From: Muscardinus avellanarius
Lineage: Eukaryota > Chordata > Mammalia > Rodentia > Gliridae
Assembly (NCBI GenBank): GCA_963383645.1
Contig: OY726563.1
Coordinates: forward strand, 42,984,331-43,048,330
Direction of reading: 5' to 3'
Length of the DNA: 64,000 bases
Below are positions 44,624-56,720 of this stretch, piece by piece. Within the stretch, counting starts at the first letter, position 1, and every line of letters begins with the position of its first letter. The translations under genes and the position numbers were made by a program. The notes beneath the pieces were generated by a model that searched no databases, was not told the DNA's origin, and saw only the letters and a list, made by a program, of their open reading frames with translations.

Positions 44624-45006
44624 GACTTGATGGGGATGTGCGAACCATTTGCATTTCTTCTTTATGCATCCTCCTTATATACCATCATGCCATCTACTCT
44701 ACTTTCTCTGCCCAATTTACTAAATGTGTTTTCTTGAAAGTCATTTGTCATTCTAGAATGTCAACGTTCTTAATGATCACCTCCTCATATCCCATGATGG
44801 TGGCACATTCGCTGATTTCTTTTTCTACTACATCAGCTGCTGGACCTCACCTTCCCCCCAGTTTCCTTTGCTGGCTCTCCTTGCTCATCCTCCTCCTGGA
44901 TCAGTGCTTTACATGTGTCTTCCCTATAATCACGTGTATATCTCACTAACTTCAACTAGACCATATGACAATTCTAATTTATAATCTCCATTGAACCAGC
45001 CCTCCC
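44624..45006. other. Unique intron
   Basis: Nothing recognised; a 126-codon plus-strand ORF from 44569 has no recognisable family. Confidence 0.5.
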
Positions 45007-45213
45007 TTTTTTGGTACTGGGTTTTGAAACCAAGGACATTCTATCTCTGATTTATATCCCCAGGCCTAATTCATTTTTTTTTAATTTGGAAACAGTGTCT
45101 TGCTAAGTTGTAGAGGGTCTCCCTAAGTTGCTGAGGCTGGCCTTGAACCTGTGAGCCTCCTGTCTTAGCCTTTCATGTATTGGGATTACAGGCATGTGCC
45201 ACCACACCCAGCT
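45007..45213 (-). mobile_element. B1-dID SINE
   Basis: Complete reverse dimer. Confidence 0.88.
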
Positions 45214-45419
45214 CTAGCTCCCCTTCTTGATTTCCCCATAAAGGCCAGTAACTTTCTCCAAGTCACGAAGGCTCAGAGTTATTTTTACTTATCCCCCCAC
45301 CAAGCTCTAGTCACCAAGTTTTCTATATGTATCTCTTATAAGGTATCATATATTTATGAGCAAATAATCTGAGCAGACAATTCACATGAAAAGCAATACA
45401 GATATTAAATAGACCCCAC

Positions 45420-45900
45420 TGACATTTTCAAACTAGAATGATCAAAGCATGCAAATGAAAATGATAACAGGTGACATTTATACCTATTGCATTAGATAAA
45501 GAAAATTTTCAATGATGGCAAAGTGTGGGGGAAACTGGCATCCTCATATATTGCTGATGGCAGTGTAAGATGCCTCCTGGGGAAAGCAATTTGGTGAAAT
45601 CTGTGAAGAATCATATGGATGTTCATATTTTTTGAAATAGTAATACAAACTCCAGATAATTGTTTTTAATGAGGTAATTCAAAATGAGAAAAAAGCTATA
45701 GATACTCAAAATGTTTCTGCAGCATTACTTTGTAATAGTAAGAAACTGGAAATAATCTAATTATCTAACAATTTAGGAATGATTAGGAAAATTAGAGCAC
45801 ATTAAGCCGGTGAAATATTATATAGCCATTAAAAATTATAACTCTTGAGAAAGTCTGCATAGCATAATGAAAAATTATTTACCGAGTAATGCTTAGGGGT
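45420..45900 (+). mobile_element. Ancient L1 ORF2 3' fragment, sense
   Basis: 'cctcatatattgctgatggc', 'cagcattactttgtaatagt' and 'atatagccattaaaaattat' follow the order of an ancient L1 ORF2 3' region. Confidence 0.75.
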
Positions 45901-46389
45901 GGGGAGAATCAGGAAATAGGAAAGCACATCTATGTTGGGACACAGTGATTATACCCATGGCAAAGAGTCTTTATAACTATATATAATGCTGGTAGGGAAA
46001 TGAAAACAATGAGTGTTTATGTAGTAGGAATAAAGCTACTTTTTCTTCTATTTTTAATTTCCTGTTATATTTTTACAATAAACTTTTCTCCAAAAAATAT
46101 CACACATATTTATCTATCCCTTCTGCTCCATTGCCTTTATCAATGCCCCAGTTATTTTCCCTTTAACCCATCTGGGCTGTAACTGGAGCCAAGTTGCCTA
46201 AAGTAGCACATTTATCAAGTCATTTACTTTAAGTAATCTTTTTATTAATTTTAATTTATTTTAAAAACTGATATATAAAAAATAAAAGTTATCCACATTA
46301 GTGGAGCACCATGTAATGTTTAATACATGTATACATTGTATACTACTTTCATCAGGCTAAACATATCTCCTCAAACACTTATCATTTCT
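45901..46389. other. Unique AT-rich intron
   Basis: Nothing confident; 46230-46390 may be degraded L1. Confidence 0.4.
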
Positions 46390-46406
46390 TCATGGTGAAA
46401 ATTTTC

Positions 46407-46627
46407 TTTTTTTTTTTTTGCCATATCAGGGATGGAACCCAGGGGCATTCTACCTTTGAGCTACATCCCCAGCCCTAAGTTTTTATTCTTTATTTTTGAA
46501 ACAGGGTATCACTGAGTTGCAAAGGGCCTCACTAAGTAGCTGAGGCTGTCCGCGAACCGTGAACTGAGATCCTCCTGTCTCAGCCTCCTGAATGCTGGGA
46601 TTACGAGTGTGCTCCACCATGCCCGGC
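46407..46627 (-). mobile_element. B1-dID SINE with target-site duplication
   Basis: Flanked by 'tcatggtgaaaattttc' at 46390-46406 and a one-base variant at 46628-46644. Confidence 0.95.
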
Positions 46628-46844
46628 TCATGGTGAAAACTTTCAAATTCTTTTTTGTAGTTTTTTGGAAATACACAGTGCATCGCCGTTATATACAGTC
46701 ACCATATTGTGCACACCAGCCATCTATAACTAGTCAATTACATCCATTGTTGATGAGTGATTTTTAATTGCTTCCATATCTGTGATTTATATAGTTCTCA
46801 AACTATCACTAGTCACTTTTCTTCTTTCTCACTCTCTGTTTCGA

Positions 46845-46849
<5 letters not shown>

Positions 46850-46883
<34 letters not shown>

Positions 46884-47092
46884 ACGTTACTGGAAATTAA
46901 ACCCAGGGACTTTCTACCTACCTCCAGGCTACACCCTAGTCCTTTTTGTTTTATATATTTTTTGAAACAGGTTCTCTCTAAAGAGATTCTGAGGGTCTCG
47001 CTAAGTTGCCTAGACTGGTCTCAAACCTACAATCCTCCTGTCTCCACCTCTCAAGCACTTTAATTATTGGTGTGTACCACTGTGCCTGGCTC
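46850..47092 (-). mobile_element. B1-dID SINE with (GT)n at its tail end
   Basis: (GT)16 at 46850-46881 followed by the reverse dimer. Confidence 0.88.
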
Positions 47093-47139
47093 TTTCTTCT
47101 TTATGTTATTGCTGCTGGCCCTCTTCTTTCTCCTCAGTA

Positions 47140-47420
47140 TAACAAATACAAATATTATTTATTGAAGGATTATAGTATCGGGCATTTTTCTCAAGGGTAT
47201 ACATATATTAATTCAATTAGTCCTTGCAACAACCATTTGATGTAGGCAATCGTACTCCATTTTACAAATAAGAAAAGAAAGAGACATAGAAAGATGGAGA
47301 GATTGAGAAGGAAGAGGGATGAAAAAGGAAGAGGAAGGAGAAAGAACTTGTCAAGGCCATATGGCTGGTGGATAGAAGAACCTGGATTTGAACTCCAGCA
47401 GACCTAACCCCAAGGCCATA
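47140..47420 (-). mobile_element. MIR SINE with an internal GA-rich expansion
   Basis: Reverse MIR: 'ttcaattagtccttgcaaca', then a GAAG-rich block at about 47270-47345, then 'catatggctggtggatagaa'. Its first 87 bases have a near copy at 47932-48018. Confidence 0.8.
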
Positions 47421-47635
47421 CTTGTCTAATGGGATTAATTCCCCCACAACACCCTGCTTAATCTCCTCTTTTGGTCTTACATCCTGTAGTTCCAAATTCA
47501 TGGTTTTCTTACCCACCAACGAGCCTACGCAAGACACAATAATATTTATCATGTACTGGCCCCTTCCCACGTGCCAGGTGCCTCTGGTTTAAACTTTGTA
47601 TTTGATAGATTTCATCTTCTGGCAAAATGTGTATG

Positions 47636-47727
47636 CAAATTTAAATCTGGGCTTGGCCCTTTACTAGCTGTGAGACCTCGAATAGATTATTTATCCTCTT
47701 TGAACCTCAATTTCCTTATCTGAATTA
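47636..47727 (+). mobile_element. MIR SINE fragment
   Basis: Forward core 'tttactagctgtgagacctc'. Confidence 0.75.
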
Positions 47728-47801
47728 GTGGTTCTCAAAGTGTGATCCCAGGACCAGTTGCATCAGCATCATCCAGGAAGCTCGTTAGAAATGCAGATTT
47801 T

Positions 47802-48084
47802 AAGGGAACAGTTCCAATAAGGTTACACCCATATATCTTTTCATTACTAATCTCACTCACATGTACGGGGAAGGGAGACAGGGAAGGACGGGCAGATATA
47901 TGAAGGGAAATACAACAAGTGCTACGTGCAGTATTATATATTGAATGGTTATGGTATCAGGCTTTTTTCTCAAAGGTATGCATATATTAGTTCAATTAAT
48001 CCTTGCCACAACCATTTGTATTACTCTGAACCTCACTATGATGCATAATTGCATTGTACCAATAAATGAATAAAAAAAAGAAAA
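47802..48084 (+). mobile_element. L1 3' tail carrying a copied MIR segment
   Basis: Target-site duplication 'gaaatgcagatttt' at 47788-47801 and 48085-48098. L1 3' UTR text at 47802-47931 and 48019-48084 is interrupted by 47932-48018, a near copy of the MIR at 47153-47239. Confidence 0.85.
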
Positions 48085-48170
48085 GAAATGCAGATTTTGA
48101 GCCCTACTCAACACTGCTGAATCAAACTCTCTGGAAACTGGGTCCAACCAACTATTCTTTTGATATGAAT

Positions 48171-48373
48171 ATTTTTGTGGTACTGGGGATTGAACCCAGG
48201 GGCAATCTACCTCTGAGCTACACCTCCAGCCCTATTTTTTATTCTTTATTTTGATATAGGGTCTAAGTTGCGAAAGGCCAAACCAAGTAGCTAAGGCTGG
48301 CTGTGAACCTGCAATCCTCCTGTTTCAGCCTACCAAGTACTGGGATTACAAGTGTGCACCACCATGCCCAGCT
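48171..48373 (-). mobile_element. B1-dID SINE
   Basis: Complete reverse dimer. Confidence 0.9.
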
Positions 48374-48520
48374 TATATTAATTTTTCTGTTGGTGAATTG
48401 TAATTGTATATGATGATGATATTCATAATTATATATTCATATATGCACATAATATGTATACACATGATAGTGAGCAGGATGAAAGGGAAAGAGGAACCAT
48501 GGGGAAATAAACTAAATAAT

Positions 48521-48522
48521 TT

Positions 48523-48562
<40 letters not shown>

Positions 48563-48730
48563 ACTGGGATGAATACAGGGTGTTCTACTGAGCTACATCT
48601 CCAGCTCATTTTACTTTTTGTTTTGATATATGATCTTACTAAGTTACCAAGTGCTGTCCTCCAACCTGTGATCCTCCTGTTTCAGCCTCCCAAGTATTGG
48701 GACTACAGGTATGCACCACTGAGCCTGGCT
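48521..48730 (-). mobile_element. B1-dID SINE with (TG)n at its tail end
   Basis: (TG)19 at 48521-48559 precedes the reverse dimer; the right part is shortened. Confidence 0.85.
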
Positions 48731-48775
48731 TCTCCGGGTATTTCTAATGCACACTTGAATCTGAGACTTAATAGT

Positions 48776-49190
48776 CTAGGTTAATAACACCTACCTGGCA
48801 AAATTGGTGGGAATATAAAGCAGAACATAATAGGTGTAACTCAGCTTGCAGCACATAGGTTGTTTGGCAAGCAGTAATATATAATTACTGCTGTTCAACT
48901 GTGTGGGCTAGTCTTTCCTGCTCAAGCTGTGGGCATGCCCTGTACTTTCCATTGCTCTTTAACTAGGTTTTTCTACTTTGATTAGCAAAAAGAAGTACAT
49001 ATGCCAGGTTTTAAATAAAGTTTTCTTAGTTCCCTGACTAGTCAGTAAGAAAACCATTTTAGAGAAGCGGTATAGGATCATTTAGTGTCTCTGAAGCTAG
49101 GCTGCCTGGGCCTAATCAACTCATTAGCTGTGGGCTTCAGGCAAAGTAATGTACCTATGAATGCCTCAATTTCTTCTTTCCAACTCTTTC
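48776..49190. other. Unique intron with a MIR fragment at its end
   Basis: About 49050-49185 shows forward MIR text ('ctgtgggcttcaggcaaagt'); the rest is unrecognised. Confidence 0.45.
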
Positions 49191-49199
49191 AGTCAACAT

Positions 49200-49368
49200 T
49201 CCCACTGTTGTGACCCAAAATACCTGATGACTGCAACTTGGAGGAAGGGAGATTTATTTGCTCACAGTTCTGGAGATTTAAGTCCATATTAGGCCATTTC
49301 ACATCTGTATAGCTCAGGGCATGGCAATAGGAAGCAAAGGGAGAGAGAGCACAAGGGCAGGGAGGGAG

Positions 49369-49408
<40 letters not shown>

Positions 49409-49600
49409 AATCTACAGGACCAAAACCCCAGTGACCTCCTTTAGCGACAACTTACCTGCTTATGTTGCCACTAAATAAATCCATTAATCCCTCAATGAAC
49501 TTATCCACTGATAAGATTAGAACATTCATGATTAAATTATGTCACATCACTACATGATATCTTCCAGGGGACATTCTATATCCAAACCATAATACTGTCA
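49200..49600 (-). mobile_element. Possible MaLR/LTR-type remnant with (AT)n
   Basis: 'gagatttatttgctcacagt' to 'attctatatccaaaccataa' resembles a reverse LTR of the MaLR kind; (AT)n at 49369-49403 lies within. Weakly supported. Confidence 0.4.
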
Positions 49601-50169
49601 AATGGAGAGACTAATAGTGGCTACTACACAAGGTCACAATGATTAATAAATACTTCTAAAATGCTTTTAATGGCGCCTAGAACAGATCTAAGCTCAAGAA
49701 ATGTTAGCTGGCATTATTGTTTTTTTTTTTACTTTTTAACACATTCAGTGTTGCATAGCTTTGATTTCTTCTTGAGTCACTTCTCTGTCTCAGGCACTGA
49801 GAATAAGGTTATGGCCTCCTCTTAAGGATCTCAGTCTAATATCCAAAACTTGGCAGGCTTGCTAGAATGAAATCTCAAGGACACAATGCAAGTCAGTCCA
49901 GAGCTAAGATTCAAGGCCAGCCATAAGAATCCCAGAGAATCCCTGTCTAAGACTTAGACCCTTGAGACATGATGCTGAGGGATCTGTTGGGATGGTTTCC
50001 TTAGGGATCCTAATTAAAGCAGGTAGAATGAAAAAGCATGGATTCGGGGGTCAGACAAACCTGTATCTAAAACCCAACCCCAAGCTTTGCTAGCTTTGTG
50101 ACCCCAGTTAAGTTATATAACTCTCTTGGGACCTCATCTATAAGATGGGCAGCAAAATGAACTCTTGCA
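49601..50169. other. Unique intron with a MIR fragment
   Basis: Forward MIR at about 50025-50160 ('ggggtcagacaaacctgtat'); otherwise nothing. Confidence 0.5.
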
Positions 50170-50382
50170 AAGCCAGGCATGGTGGTGGCACACACTTGTA
50201 GTTCCAATACTTGGGAGGCTGAGACAGGAGAACCACAGGTTCATAGACAGCCCCAGTAAATCAGCGAGGCTCTCAGCAACTCAGTAAAATCTTGTTTCAA
50301 AATAAAAAATAGAATAGGGATGGGGGTGTATCTCAGAGGTAGAATGCCCCTGGATTCTATCCCCAGCACCAATAAATGTTGC
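50170..50382 (+). mobile_element. B1-dID SINE
   Basis: Complete dimer. Confidence 0.88.
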
Positions 50383-50689
50383 AGAAAATTAATGAGATTT
50401 GGGCTGTAAAAATATTCAGCCCAGTGTCCGACACTTATGTCACCAATAAACATTTGATTCCTCCTCTTCTTCATGCCAAACAGAAAACTAATAGGTTTTC
50501 CAAACTTTGGAGTTAAAGGGAGCCAAAACGATTCCAGACGATACCATCAAATCACAGGGGATAATATAGACCTCCAGAGAGTACCCTGGGTTCATCAGGA
50601 GTCAGGAGGCCTGGATTCTAGTTCTCTTGGTTACTTCACTTTGGAGGTTAACTAGGGGCCTTCTTCTCTCTTTTATATTCCAGAGTTAG
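50383..50689. other. Unique intron
   Basis: Nothing recognised. Confidence 0.5.
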
Positions 50690-50734
50690 GAAACCAACCT
50701 TGGTGCCTGTCTACTGATGAATAGATAAATATGT

Positions 50735-50788
<54 letters not shown>

Positions 50789-51215
50789 ATGTAATTTTAT
50801 AGAGCCATAAAGAAAAACAAAATTATAACATTTTCAGCAAAATGTGTAGAACTCGAGAGTATTTTGCTAAATGAGATTAGCCAGGCTAAGAAAGTCAAGA
50901 ATTATCTGGAAGCTAGAGTGAAAATATGAAACAAAAGAAATTTCAGATAAACGAGGAGAGAGATCAGTGAGATAAATGAGGGGGAGGGGATTCAGAGGAG
51001 GTTGGGAGGAGGAAAAAGAGACTTGAGGAAAACATTTCAAATAATATTATAGGAATTTATGAAGGTATCACTACCAATCTCACAAACATGTACAGGGAGA
51101 GGTGGTGGGTGAGAGATGCAGAGGAAAATACATCAAGTGATGTGTGTATGTGCATTCATATCACTTTGAATCTCTCTATGATGTGTAATTACAATGCACC
51201 AATAAAAGCATTTTG
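50690..51215 (+). mobile_element. L1 3' end, sense, with (TG)n
   Basis: 'gtctactgatgaatagataa' then (TG)23 at 50737-50782, then ORF2 end and 3' UTR finishing 'acaatgcaccaataaaagca'. Confidence 0.85.
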
Positions 51216-51289
51216 AAAAAAGATTCAACATAATTTAAGTGTCATTTTTATCCTTTGGGCTGAGAAAAACTTGCTAAAAAGTATATCAA

Positions 51290-51325
51290 GCTGGGAACAA
51301 TGGCACACTCCTGTAATCCCGGTAG
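51290..51325 (+). mobile_element. B1 head fragment
   Basis: Only 'caatggcacactcctgtaat' and neighbours. Confidence 0.6.
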
Positions 51326-51805
51326 GGAAAGTAGGTGTCCAGTGCCATGATCCCCATACCACAGGGGTAGGACTTTTCACTCTAGGCATTTTTCCCTTAA
51401 AAGCTATGCCCAAGCAGCTATTTTCTCTTTAACTCAAGCTCTATGCACCATTAGCAAAAATGTCCCTTTCTTTCCTCCTGGAATTGTAACCTGTAGTCAG
51501 TATGATCTATTCCCAGACTTTTAATGATCAGACCCTAAATTTTCAACAAACTCTATTAAAAGAAATGTGGCAGAATCTGAGAAGCAGCTGTTTCTTACAA
51601 CTGCAGGACAAAGGGACAGCAATAGCTTGGCAGTTTTCCCTCCTCTCTGCCTGTTCTAGCTGCCCCATGGCCACCAGGAAGCCAGGGCACAATTTATACT
51701 CTCTCATTTCTATTTAAACACAGTCCACTCCCTGGACTCAACCAGGGATGCCTAAGGCCTTTTAGCTGATGGACACAATAATCTATAATACTGTCGGACT
51801 ACTAT
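51326..51805. other. Unique intron
   Basis: Nothing recognised. Confidence 0.5.
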
Positions 51806-51820
51806 GTATTCTAAAATATT

Positions 51821-52005
51821 TTTTTTGGTGGTACTGGGGTTCCTGGAAGCCCGTCTACATCCAGTCTATACTCCCAGACCTATTTTATATTTTTATTTGG
51901 AAACAGGGTCTCTTAAGCGAGCGTGGATGGCTTCAAACCTGCGCGATCCTCCTGTCTCTGCCTCCCAAGTGCGGGGATTACAAGCGTGCACCACCACGCC
52001 TGGCT
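51821..52005 (-). mobile_element. Young-type SINE with target-site duplication
   Basis: Flanked by 'gtattctaaaatatt' at 51806-51820 and 52006-52020. It lies 210 bases downstream (in the gene's direction) of the 62-bp SHROOM4 exon. Confidence 0.97.
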
Positions 52006-52214
52006 GTATTCTAAAATATTCTAGCAACCAACTTGGTTCTGTGCCCAGCTATTAGGGGAGAGGGGACTATATGACATTTGTGGCACTGAGTCCTTGGTAT
52101 GAATACCAGACCACTATCCTCAAGGAAAAGTAAGCAAACTGCTGAAGACCTTAGCAATTTTTATTGAAGCCTCTGAGGCAACAGCTCACCCCAATTCCCT
52201 CAGTGGTCACTTAC

Positions 52215-52276
52215 CTCCCTGACTGGCTGCTCTTCCTGTTTCCTGTTATTGATTTCCATTTGTCCCCAGGAAATTC
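52215..52276 (-). CDS. SHROOM4: SHROOM4 62-bp exon
   Basis: The acceptor TTTGCTTTGCAG precedes GAA at 52276 and the donor is GGGAG|GTAAGT. The exon starts in phase 0, encodes w820-w839 (EFPGDKWKSITGNRKSSQSG) and gives two bases of Arg w840. The peptide closely matches the mammalian SHROOM4 text between the large exon and the polyQ exon. It is too short to stand out as a reading frame, but both splice sites are canonical and both junction phases fit. Skipping it would shift the frame, so its inclusion is required for the ASD2 domain to be made. It is basic and serine-rich with no known domain. Confidence 0.93.
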
Positions 52277-53180
52277 CTGCAAAGCAAAATTCCCATAAGT
52301 TAGGAAGCTTGGAACAGCCAAGTCTCTGGATGGCTTCAAAAATGAAGGGTGATCGACAGCTTGTCCCCAGCCAAGCACCCCCAGTTAGTATGATTTATTC
52401 TCCTAGACAGGCTACAGAAATATGCACCTGGAGGGCTGTCTTTATCTCAGGAGGACGACTAAGCTGCTGCGGGCATGCAGAGACCCAAAGAGTACTCAGG
52501 GACTTGGACACTGTGCTCAAGAAATGCTGTATTTCCCTCTTTCTCTATTCCCCTCCCAAACCACCTTAAAAACCAGTTGAGCACGTTTGCTGTTTGCTCT
52601 GGCTTTGGCCCGCATTGAGGGATAGAGGTCTTTGTGTTTGTTCTTGGTTCTCCTGCCTCTTCCAATACAGAAAACATCTTGGAAGCTCTGGCCTGGAGTG
52701 GGCTTTGAAGGCAGGTGCTCTAACTGCAGCGACCCTCTCCTAGGGTGGACAGAAGGAAAGCGGGCATGTCAACAAGGCCCTGTACCACAGTGGTTCTTCC
52801 TGCTCTGTCCACGCCCACTCTCGGGGGCTGAAATGGACTCATGTCTGGGAAACATAAAGACCTTGTGCCATGGCCCTCGTACTCTAGGAGTGGACTCTCC
52901 TATCTGCATATGTTTTCCTTAAGGACTATGCCCAAACAGCTCTTTTTTTTTACCAGGCCAAGCCACGTGTGCCATTCATAAAAAAAATGCCTGTCTTCCT
53001 ATTCTTGCTCTAAACAGAAAGCAACTTTGCCTTTCAGATTCTTCCTGAGTTTAGCCCAAAGAGAATGAAGAGTTTTTCCTAAACCTCACTGATCTTCCAA
53101 ATTCCTTTTCTCTATTATTATTATTAATTTCATTCAAGGTTTTATTACCTTGGCCCCAGTAGGACTCCATTTTGGGGGTA
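52277..53180. other. Unique intron, no SINEs
   Basis: About 900 bp upstream of the 62-bp exon without recognised repeats; reading frames of 72-106 codons show no family resemblance. Confidence 0.5.
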
Positions 53181-53189
53181 AGACACTTG

Positions 53190-54300
53190 ATGAAGCAGAA
53201 GGAACATGAGTCTTTGGTGTCAGTCACCATACTGGCTAAGAAACTTACTATGCTATTTGAGGGAAGTTCTGTCATCTCCCTGGACCTCAGTTCCCCATCT
53301 GACAAAAAAGCACTATGCCATCTCCTCTTGTTGGATTTCTAATCCTGAAGACTAAATGATATGGGTGGAGAATGCCTAACACAGCACTTGGCATAAAGAA
53401 GGTTTTGGACATCACCAAAGATGAGGTGTATTTCCTACCTCCAGCTTGCAAAGGACTGGCACACTCCTTACCCACACCTGGGAAGACACCAGAGCACTTT
53501 AACCACTTGAACTTCAGACTCTACCTTGATGCTCTTGTGACATGCCCCTGCTCACAAAGCCACCATAACTTCTTGTTCAGCCACAGTAGAAGCCAGGATT
53601 TCCTGTCTGTGCCCTGTCTTGAGCTGTGGAAGTACTCAGAATATAGCCAGGACCAAACCAAATAAAGTCTTCATCCCACTACCAACTGCCTTTCCAGATT
53701 TTCAGGGTTACTGTCCTTTATTTCCTGGGCCATTTGGAACCCTGTAAATTGCTCATACCCTTTGAAAGAAAAAGGCAATTATCCCATGGCTGGCTGCAGA
53801 TGGGGACCATGGTGGATGTTGGTACTCTGATAGACGTGCTACTGCTAAAAGACATCCTGCCACACTGGAAAGGGCTTGGGCTTTGTCATCGGCATACTCA
53901 GGAGCTTGGCCTCTGCATCTAGGGTTCATGGCTTCAGATGCCAGCCTACCTTTCTACCCTTCACTACCTGTGTGGCCTCAACTTCTCTTAAGCTTAGTTT
54001 TCCAGAGCTAAACTTAAGCTTAGTTTCTCACAGTAGCATATCTGTGACCAAAGACATATCCATCTCCTGATTGTATGAGGTTCACTGAATTGATACATCT
54101 AAATCAAGTAGAACTATACTTGGTACCCAGTGGACACCCCAAATGTCAGCTACTGCCCTGTTGTTCAAATCCTGGCTCTGCCACCTATGAGATGTGTGAC
54201 CTCTCTGGACCTGAGTTTCCTCTGCCATAAAGTGAGGATCTTGTTTATTATAGCTTAGCTCACACAAGTGTTAAGTGAGATAATCTGGCAATGTATGCAA
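53190..54300 (+). mobile_element. Series of three MIR-like remnants
   Basis: Forward MIR-like cores near 53195-53405, 53870-54020 and 54150-54300 (for example 'caaatcctggctctgccacc'); the sequence between is unrecognised. Confidence 0.6.
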
Positions 54301-54870
54301 AACTGACTTGCGTGAGATATACGAGGATGTGTGTGTTTTCAGTCCTCTTAACAGCACTGAGTGGGAGCCAATTAGCTCCAAAACCTTCTCCTGGGGAAAA
54401 AGAAGCAGGATGTCCTCCTTTTAGCTACCACTACAACTACTTTAGTAGTCAGAGCTGGAGTATCTTAACCTATGTTCCAAGTTTTCCCTGGGTCCTATGG
54501 AATTGGGGTGCAGGGATCAGGAGTGAAAATGGGTTCATGGTGGCTCCTTGATAGGCATCCACATGTCTGAAAGGCTAGTGCCAAAGAAGACCTGCTTAGC
54601 CAGTCTAACAGGTATCAGGAACCCAATGTGTCCCTCTCTTAAAGAGCAGAAGAAAAGATACAAACATATGGACAGGCTTACTCACATCACCGTTACCAGT
54701 TGCTGATACCTATCAATTGCACCTCCTTTCCCTAAAGGAGTCGCTAGCTGTGGGCTGACATGTCTGTAGCCGTTTATCTCTACTTCTCCCTTATCCTTAG
54801 CCCCCTTTCTATACTATTTTAGTTATTTCAGCCAACATTTCTCAAGCCAAGCCAAAATCTCCCTTTATCT
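54301..54870. other. Unique intron
   Basis: Nothing recognised. Confidence 0.5.
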
Positions 54871-54871
54871 T

Positions 54872-55128
54872 TCTTTTTTTTCTTTTTCTTTTTCTTTTTC
54901 TTTTCTTTTTTATTTTTACTTTTACGGTACTAGGGATGGAACCCAGGGGCATTCTACCTCTGAGCTACACCCCCACTCTATTTTTATTCTTTATTTTGAA
55001 GCAGGGTCTCATTGAGTTGCAAAGGGCCTCACTAAGTAGCTCACCAACCGTGATCTTCTGGTTTCAGCCCCCTGAATGCTGGAATTACAAGTGTGCATCA
55101 CCCTTTATCTTGTGTGCACCACCTGGCT
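54872..55128 (-). mobile_element. B1-dID SINE with a CTTTT-rich tail
   Basis: (CTTTTT)n at 54872-54915, then a reverse dimer; 'ccctttatct' occurs on both sides and once inside the B1 half. Confidence 0.85.
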
Positions 55129-55139
55129 ACCCCTTTATC

Positions 55140-55214
55140 TTTTTTGTTTGTTTTGTGGTACTAGGAATTGAACCCCTGGTGCTTTCTACCTCCAAGCTAT
55201 GACCCCAGCCCAAT

Positions 55215-55253
<39 letters not shown>

Positions 55254-55384
55254 TTTTTGAAACAGGATCTCACTAAGTTGTCAAGGGCCTTGCTAAATTG
55301 CTGAGGCTAGCCTTAAACTCACAGTCCTCCTGTCTCACCCTTCCCAAGTACTGGGACTACAGGTGTCCATCACCATACCCAGAT
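55140..55384 (-). mobile_element. B1-dID SINE with (TTTA)n linker
   Basis: The A-rich linker between the two halves has expanded to (TTTA)11 at 55213-55256. Confidence 0.88.
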
Positions 55385-55419
55385 CTCCTTTATCTGAAAA
55401 GATAACAGCTGCCACATAA

Positions 55420-55600
55420 GATGATTGCTATCTGGCAATCACTGTTCTAAAAGCCTGATACATGCTATATTGTTTAATCCTTACAAGCACCTTGGGAAAT
55501 AGGTGCTATTATTGCTCCCAATCTTTAGATAGAAAGGTGTAGGCACCCAAGTTTCAGGGTGGGAATCTAAACCCCGGCCCAGGCAGTCATGTTCCAGCTT
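55420..55600 (-). mobile_element. MIR SINE remnant
   Basis: 'tgtttaatccttacaagcac' and the reverse core that follows. Confidence 0.75.
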
Positions 55601-56305
55601 CAGTATCTTTTAACAGTACCTTACCTTTCCACTTCTTTCTTTTTCAACATCATGAATATATTAAATATACCAAAAAGGTGAAAGGAGTTTACAGAACACA
55701 TCCATCTACCTAGGTTCTATATTTAGCATCTTGCTGCATCTGTCTTATCACATATCAATTTACCTTTCTAGCCATCCCCCAGTCCATCTTAAATTCTTGA
55801 TGCATTTCAAAGTAAGTTGTGGCAATTTTGCCCTATAAATTTGAAAACTTAAGTGAAATGGACAAACTCCTTAAAAAGCCACCAAGTACTGTAGTTTACT
55901 CAAGAAGAAATAGGTAATCTAAATGGCCCTATATCTATTAAGGAACTTAAATTTGAGATTAAAAATATCCCACAAGAAAACTCTGGGCCAAGATGGCTTA
56001 GTGATGAATTGTACCAGCCATTTAGGAAAAAAAATACCAATTCTACACAAATTATTCTTGAACACACAAGAGAAGGGAATATTTCTCAATCCATTCTTTT
56101 AGGCCAGCCTTACCTTGAAATAAAAACCAAATATGTTACAACAAAACTATGTGCTAAAATCCCTCATAAACTTAGATAGAAATAGAAAAGTACTTAACAA
56201 GACATCAACAATTCAAATCTAGTAACATAAAAAGGATACTATGTTATGACCAAATGGGACTTTTCCTGACAATACCAGTTTAATTCTTATTTAAAAACTA
56301 ATCAA

Positions 56306-56497
56306 AGCCGGGCATGATGGTGCACAATTTTGCAGTACTTGGGAGGTTGAGACAGGAGGATTGCTGGTTCATGGACAGCCTCAGCTACTTAGTGAGGCCA
56401 TCTTCAACTTAGTGAGACCCTGTTTCAAAAAATAAAAATAGGGCTGGGGTGTAGCTCAAAGGTAGAATGTCCCTGTGTTCAATCCCAGTACTGAAAA
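56306..56497 (+). mobile_element. B1-dID SINE
   Basis: Complete dimer within L1. Confidence 0.9.
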
Positions 56498-56511
56498 AAA
56501 AGTAAAAAAAA

Positions 56512-56720
56512 AGACAGGCTCAGTGATGCACACTCTAATCTCAGCACTTGGAACTCTGAGACAGGAAGACAGTAGGTTCAAGACCAGCCTTGGCAATTTA
56601 TTGAGGCCCTCAGAAACTTAGCAAGTTCCTGATTCAAAATAAAAAGTTAGGAAAACATAAAAAAGTGCTGTGGTTGTAGCTCAGAGGGAAAATCCTCCAG
56701 GGTTTCATCTGCAGTTTTTT
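56512..56720 (+). mobile_element. B1-dID SINE, old
   Basis: Diverged dimer within L1. Confidence 0.85.

Larger units (their letters stand above)
47728..48775 (+). mobile_element. MER5A-like hAT transposon, three times interrupted
   Basis: Starts 'gtggttctcaaagtgtgatc', continues 'gagccctactcaacactgct' after 48098, and ends near 'ttctaatgcacacttgaatc' at 48740. An L1 tail and two SINEs separate the pieces. Confidence 0.75.

Noticed and set aside
44569..44949. 126-codon plus-strand frame
   Set aside because: It starts in the end of an old L1, continues into unique DNA and shows no recognisable domain.
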